Assembly (NCBI RefSeq): GCF_001027285.1
Contig: NZ_CP011509.1
Coordinates: forward strand, 1,372,501-1,436,500
Direction of reading: 5' to 3'
Origin: Archangium gephyra
GTDB lineage: Bacteria > Myxococcota > Myxococcia > Myxococcales > Myxococcaceae
DNA: 64,000 nucleotides
Shown here: piece by piece, positions 57,079-64,000 of the stretch
How positions within the stretch are numbered: the first letter of the stretch is position 1
Layout: each line of letters begins with the position of its first letter
Made by a program: the position numbers and the translations under genes
The notes under the pieces: model-generated
What the model saw: the letters and a program-made list of their open reading frames with translations, nothing else
Told to the model about the DNA's origin: nothing
The model's database searches: none

Positions 57079-58677
57079 TCAGCGCGTGTAGCGCTGCGCG
57101 GTGGTGACGTCGGAGCCGGAGGTGAAGCCGCCCGTCACGAGCACCTGGCCCGAGTGCAAGAACGTCGTGGCATGGCCGGGGAGCGGCGCCGACAGCGAGC
57201 CCGCGGACAGCCACGCGTTCGCCGCCGGGTCATACAGCGACGCCTGGCCGGTGGAGTGGGTGACGAGCACCTCGCCCGAGTAGAGCAGCGTCGCGCTGAT
57301 GGCGGAGGCGCCACCGGAGAGGGTGGGGCCCGGGTACCACGGGGTGGCGTTGTACGGGTCGTAGAAGTCCACCGCGTCGTGGCCGCCGCCGAGCACCATC
57401 ACCGTGCCCGAGTAGAGCCGGACGGCGACGTGGCCGGAGCGGGCCCTGGGCATGGAGTCCACGCGCGACCAGGTGTTGGTGGCGGGGTCGTACTCCTGCG
57501 CGTTCCGGAGCGCGCCGGACGCATAGGTCTTTCCGCCCGTCACCAGCACCTTGCCCGAGTAGAGCAGGGTGGCGGTGTGGCTGTCGCTGGCCGTGAGGGC
57601 CGAGGCCGCCGGGCTCCACGTGTTCGTGGCCGGGTCATACAGCTCCGCGGTGTTCGTCTCCCCCTCGGTGGAGTAGCCACCCACCACCAGCACCTTGCCC
57701 GAGTCGAGCAGGGTCGCCGTGTGGTTGCCGCGCGGCGTGCTCATGGTGTTGCTCGTGGCCGTCCACGTGCCGGTGGTCTGGTCATACACCTCCGCGGTGC
57801 GGCGCCAGTAGAGCGGCGCCGAGCCGATCCACCCGCCCGCCACCAGCACCGTGCTCGAGGAGAGCGGGGTCGCGGTGTGCTTCGTGCGCGCGTAGATGGG
57901 CGCGGCCGTGGGCACGGACACGTTGCTGTAGGGGTTGAACACCTCGGCCGTGGGGCCGCTCACCACCAGCACGTCGCCCGTGCCGTTGAGCAGCGTCGCG
58001 GTGTGACCGGAGCGCGCGCTGGCCAGCCCGCCGGTGACGCTCCAGGAGCCCACGCTCGTCGGCTCGGGAGCCGTGGAGGCCGTGATGGCGGGGGCCGTGG
58101 TGCTGGTGAAGAAGTTCGGGAACGTCGCGACGTAGTAGTTCCCGCTGCCCGTCTCTCCCCCGAGGATGCCGGCCTTCTCGCCGCGGACCTTCAGGGTGGT
58201 GCCATCCGTCAGGATGGACAGCTCCCCGCTGTACATGTGGCCGGAGCTGAAGTTGACGTGCGCCGAGAGCGTCACCGAGCGCACCACCGCCAGGGTGTCC
58301 GGAGCCACGTGCCGCAGCTCCAGCCAGGTGCCGGAGGAGCCGCTCGGCGAATACTTGTTGGTGTAGCTGACGGCGACCCCGAGGTCATTGGCGGCCAGCG
58401 ACAGCTGGGGCACCGAGTACGCGCCCGGGAGCTCCACGCTCCCCGCGCCCCACGGGCACGTGGAAGAGGCCTGCCGGGTGACGACGGGCACGTACGTGGG
58501 CGGGAAGGGCGGCATCACCTCCTTGTACGTGAGGGTGAAGGTGCATCCGCGCGACACCGCGGTGGTCAGCGCGGCGGCGCTCGTGGCGAGCCGCGACGGC
58601 TCCTCGCTGGCGGGGGCTCCACAGGCCTGCATCACGAGTGCGGCGGAGAGGGATGCTGCGAGCTTCAGGGTGCGCAT
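57079..58677 (-). CDS. Kelch-repeat lipoprotein
   Basis: 532 aa from the start at 58677. A lipoprotein signal ends VMQACGAP. After an N-terminal region of about 200 residues come at least six kelch repeats, each with GHTATLL / VLVVGG-type strands and a Tyr-Asp-Pro-A-T-N-T-W core (AELYDPATNTWSPAA, AQEYDPATNTWSRVD). Such exported kelch propellers are common in myxobacteria; the binding partner is unknown. Confidence 0.82.
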   Translation of the reverse strand: MRTLKLAASLSAALVMQACGAPASEEPSRLATSAAALTTAVSRGCTFTLTYKEVMPPFPPTYVPVVTRQASSTCPWGAGSVELPGAYSVPQLSLAANDLGVAVSYTNKYSPSGSSGTWLELRHVAPDTLAVVRSVTLSAHVNFSSGHMYSGELSILTDGTTLKVRGEKAGILGGETGSGNYYVATFPNFFTSTTAPAITASTAPEPTSVGSWSVTGGLASARSGHTATLLNGTGDVLVVSGPTAEVFNPYSNVSVPTAAPIYARTKHTATPLSSSTVLVAGGWIGSAPLYWRRTAEVYDQTTGTWTATSNTMSTPRGNHTATLLDSGKVLVVGGYSTEGETNTAELYDPATNTWSPAASALTASDSHTATLLYSGKVLVTGGKTYASGALRNAQEYDPATNTWSRVDSMPRARSGHVAVRLYSGTVMVLGGGHDAVDFYDPYNATPWYPGPTLSGGASAISATLLYSGEVLVTHSTGQASLYDPAANAWLSAGSLSAPLPGHATTFLHSGQVLVTGGFTSGSDVTTAQRYTR

Positions 58678-58801
58678 GCGTTGGCTCCTTGTGCGCGCCC
58701 ATATTCCGGATCCGAGGTCACCCCGTCTATCCGTATTTTCCCTGTATTCCTCTTCTTCTTTTCCAAGACGCCAGGATGCGAAGTCTCCGGTCACCGCCCC
58801 C

Positions 58802-59224
58802 ATGGCCCTCGACCTGGGTTATGTGGAGAGCATGGCGATTGAGACAGAATCGGGAGTGACGCTCCCCTTCGACCGCTTCTGGGACTGGATCCTGGATCAC
58901 ACCAACTGCATCCTCAGCGTCGGCACGGAGGAGTCCTGGCTGTACGACGCCGAGGCGCTCCACTGGGTGCTCTTCGCGGAGGAGAACGGCTCGCCCGTGG
59001 TGCAGCTCATCCTGGGCAAGCGGCTGGTGGGGGAGATGGTGCTCGACACCACGGACCTGCACCAGGTGCAGGTGATGGTGGATCCAGACAACGTGGAGCG
59101 CGGCTACTTCCTCTTCAAGGTGGTGGGGGGCCTGAAGTCGGCCCCCCGGGTGCGTTACACCTTCCAGCTCGCCCACGGGCTGGAGAACCTGCCCACCCCG
59201 CACGTGGCGGGGTTGAAGCACTGA
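58802..59224 (+). CDS. Conserved hypothetical protein
   Basis: 140 aa from ATG 58802. A compact alpha/beta protein (LPFDRFWDWILDHTNCILSV, ALHWVLFAEENGSPVVQLI, VMVDPDNVERGYFLFKV), no signal and no known motif. Convergent with the fumarase gene. Function not recognised. Confidence 0.5.
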   Translation: MALDLGYVESMAIETESGVTLPFDRFWDWILDHTNCILSVGTEESWLYDAEALHWVLFAEENGSPVVQLILGKRLVGEMVLDTTDLHQVQVMVDPDNVERGYFLFKVVGGLKSAPRVRYTFQLAHGLENLPTPHVAGLKH

Positions 59225-59231
59225 GGGCGGC

Positions 59232-60863
<1,632 letters not shown>

Positions 60864-60888
60864 CGTGGCCTTCTCCAACGGTGGGCTC

Positions 60889-60903
60889 CGCCGATTGTCG
60901 GCG
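60889..60903 (-). promoter_or_regulatory. Palindrome in fumarase leader
   Basis: CGCCGA, TTG, TCGGCG: perfect 6-bp arms, 26 nt before the fumarase start on the minus strand. Possible operator or hairpin; no family assigned. Confidence 0.35.
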
Positions 60904-61057
60904 CAGAGCGGCCCGGGTGGGAGCCCTCCGGGAACACATCGAAAACCTTCCCTCATGCGAGCAACGAGCCCTGGTAGGGGAACCGCCCGCCGGCCCTGGG
61001 GGCGGCCGGGGGTGGTGCGCTGGACAGCCTCCCGGGCGGTGCCATTGTTGCGGAGCC

Positions 61058-61402
61058 ATGACCTCGCCCGCCGCGCCTTCCCCGGCCATCTATGTCGACG
61101 TCGATGACACCCTGGTCCGCAGCTTCGGCGCCAAGCGCATTCCCATGACGGGGATGGTGGAGCGGGTGCGGGAGCTCGCCCAGAAGGGGGCCACGCTCTA
61201 CCTGTGGAGCACGGGGGGCGCCGAGTACGCTCGCCGCACCGCGGCGGAGCTGGGGCTCGAGGACTGCTTCCAGGCCTTCCTGCCCAAGCCCGAGGTCCTC
61301 ATCGACGACCGGGCGCTGGAGGACTGGAAGGTGTCGGAGATCCACCCGGCCGCCTGTCATTCCATGCGGTTGGAGGACATCCTGCGCACCCGGCGCGGCT
61401 GA
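61058..61402 (+). CDS. Small HAD-like hydrolase
   Basis: 114 aa from ATG 61058. HAD motif [15 protein letters not shown] with the two Asp, motif II-like [14 protein letters not shown], and a late DD in [11 protein letters not shown]. No cap domain. Divergent from the fumarase gene. The substrate is unknown. Confidence 0.7.
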   Translation: MTSPAAPSPAIYVDVDDTLVRSFGAKRIPMTGMVERVRELAQKGATLYLWSTGGAEYARRTAAELGLEDCFQAFLPKPEVLIDDRALEDWKVSEIHPAACHSMRLEDILRTRRG

Positions 61403-61468
61403 GCGGCGTGCAGGCGGGCGGGGGGCCTCCCTTGCCTCGTACGGGTTTTCCCTGTCACGCTGAAGGGG

Positions 61469-61930
61469 ATGGTGACCCCGAGCAACATCACCTTCGATGA
61501 CTCCTTGTGGCCGCTGTTGGTCGTGCGTTTCTCTGGCACGCCGACGAAGCAGCAGTTCGAGGAGTACATGGCCAGGCGGGGCAGCTACCTGGCGCGCAAT
61601 CAGAAGCACACGCTCATCTACGACACGGTGAGTTTCTCCGTGCTCACCCCCGAGCAGCGCCAGCGGCAGATTCAATGGCTCAAGGAGCACAAGGAGCCGT
61701 TGCAGACGCTCTCGCTGGGCAGCGCCCTCATCATCACCTCGCCCGTCGTGCGGCTGTTGCTGAGCGGCGTCCTGCACTTCTCCCAGGCGAACGCGCCGTA
61801 CCATGCCGCGCGCTCGCTTCCGGATGCCGCGAGCTGGTGTGCGGGACGCCTCGCGAGCGCCGGTCTCCTCACGGAGGCCCAGCGCGTCCGGACGCACTTC
61901 GGGCTGGCTCCGCGACAGGGCACGGGCTGA
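61469..61930 (+). CDS. Hypothetical protein, possible STAS/SEC14-like fold
   Basis: 153 aa from ATG 61469. Alternation of strands and helices (WPLLVVRFSGTPTKQQFEEY, HTLIYDTVSFSVLTPEQRQR, LGSALIITSPVVRLLLSGVL) resembles a small STAS/SEC14-like domain, but this is weak. It ends before a strong hairpin shared with ligA. Confidence 0.5.
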   Translation: MVTPSNITFDDSLWPLLVVRFSGTPTKQQFEEYMARRGSYLARNQKHTLIYDTVSFSVLTPEQRQRQIQWLKEHKEPLQTLSLGSALIITSPVVRLLLSGVLHFSQANAPYHAARSLPDAASWCAGRLASAGLLTEAQRVRTHFGLAPRQGTG

Positions 61931-61954
61931 GCCCGGTCCGGACGCGAGGTCGAG

Positions 61955-61981
61955 CAACTGGTCCGATTGTTGGACCAGTTG
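61955..61981. terminator. Hairpin between convergent genes
   Basis: CAACTGGTCC, GATTGTT, GGACCAGTTG: perfect 10-bp arms with a 7-nt loop, placed between two gene ends and probably used by both. Confidence 0.6.
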
Positions 61982-61997
61982 GTGACGCGCGCCTCCG

Positions 61998-62012
61998 GAG
62001 GGGAGCCTCCCC

Positions 62013-62014
<2 letters not shown>
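61998..62014. terminator. Palindrome at ligA 3' end
   Basis: GAGGGGAG, C, CTCCCCTC: perfect 8-bp arms overlapping the ligA stop codon. It may act with the previous hairpin. Confidence 0.45.

Positions 62015-64000
<1,986 letters not shown>

Overview
The window is a very GC-rich, densely coded chromosomal segment of a myxobacterium. It most likely comes from the Cystobacterineae (Archangium/Cystobacter relatives), an inference from gene content rather than a marker gene. The signs are an FHA-linked sigma-54 activator, a MXAN_5187-type protein, a Ser/Thr kinase, a large Rsb-type partner-switching cluster with hybrid kinases, duplicated lspA, many lipoproteins and several peptidoglycan hydrolases. 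I see no rRNA, tRNA, CRISPR array, insertion sequence or recognisable prophage.

Layout. 0-5.3 kb: a cell-wall amidase lipoprotein with a golvesin-like tail, a TolB-like propeller lipoprotein, a two-gene nuclease-like/TOPRIM-like pair and a lipoprotein. 5.4-8.8 kb: a repeat-rich GGWGN lipoprotein (frameshifted), a DsbA-family protein and a RimK-like ligase, all on the minus strand. 8.8-14.5 kb: an FHA sigma-54 activator followed by a Tad-like cluster (TadE, TadG-like, second TadE-like, secreted partner). 14.6-23 kb: ileS, then ABC1 kinase / CruA-type lycopene cyclase / CrtU-type carotene desaturase, then an SDR. 22.9-31.3 kb: two small exported proteins and two large signal-less proteins carrying M15 peptidase plus degenerate M23 and GH24 lysozyme domains; the last three genes are joined by ATGA overlaps. 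31.3-37.4 kb: Mut7-C RNase-like and DUF1279 proteins, tandem lspA, lgt, a MXAN_5187-type protein, a KdsC-like phosphatase and a lipoprotein. 37.4-39.5 kb: an AAA ATPase coupled to a TOPRIM/DUF4276-like protein (possible defence pair). 39.6-45.1 kb: lipoproteins, a MarR/monooxygenase pair with visible operators, and HEAT-repeat proteins. 45.4-54.7 kb: hemL, a Ser/Thr kinase with a C-terminal membrane helix (frameshifted), and the RsbR-RsbS-RsbT-RsbT/X-hybrid kinase-hybrid kinase series. 54.8-64 kb: a PG-binding amidase, an aldo/keto reductase, a kelch lipoprotein, class I fumarase, small proteins and the 3' part of ligA.

Three features stand out. First, the 23.9-31.3 kb genes look like a coupled cell-wall-lytic export cassette with candidate exported immunity proteins. 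Second, two separate TOPRIM-like gene pairs (3.2-4.4 kb and 37.5-39.4 kb) look like anti-phage or DNA-processing modules. Third, the partner-switching cluster holds three successive RsbT-fold ATPase units, one fused to a PP2C phosphatase and one, degenerate, fused to a histidine kinase.

A family of about 70-bp palindromic repeats sits at gene 3' ends (eight copies seen). Three genes show the same defect: one base too few in a G/C homopolymer. This could be sequence error or slippage and should be considered before interpreting those proteins.
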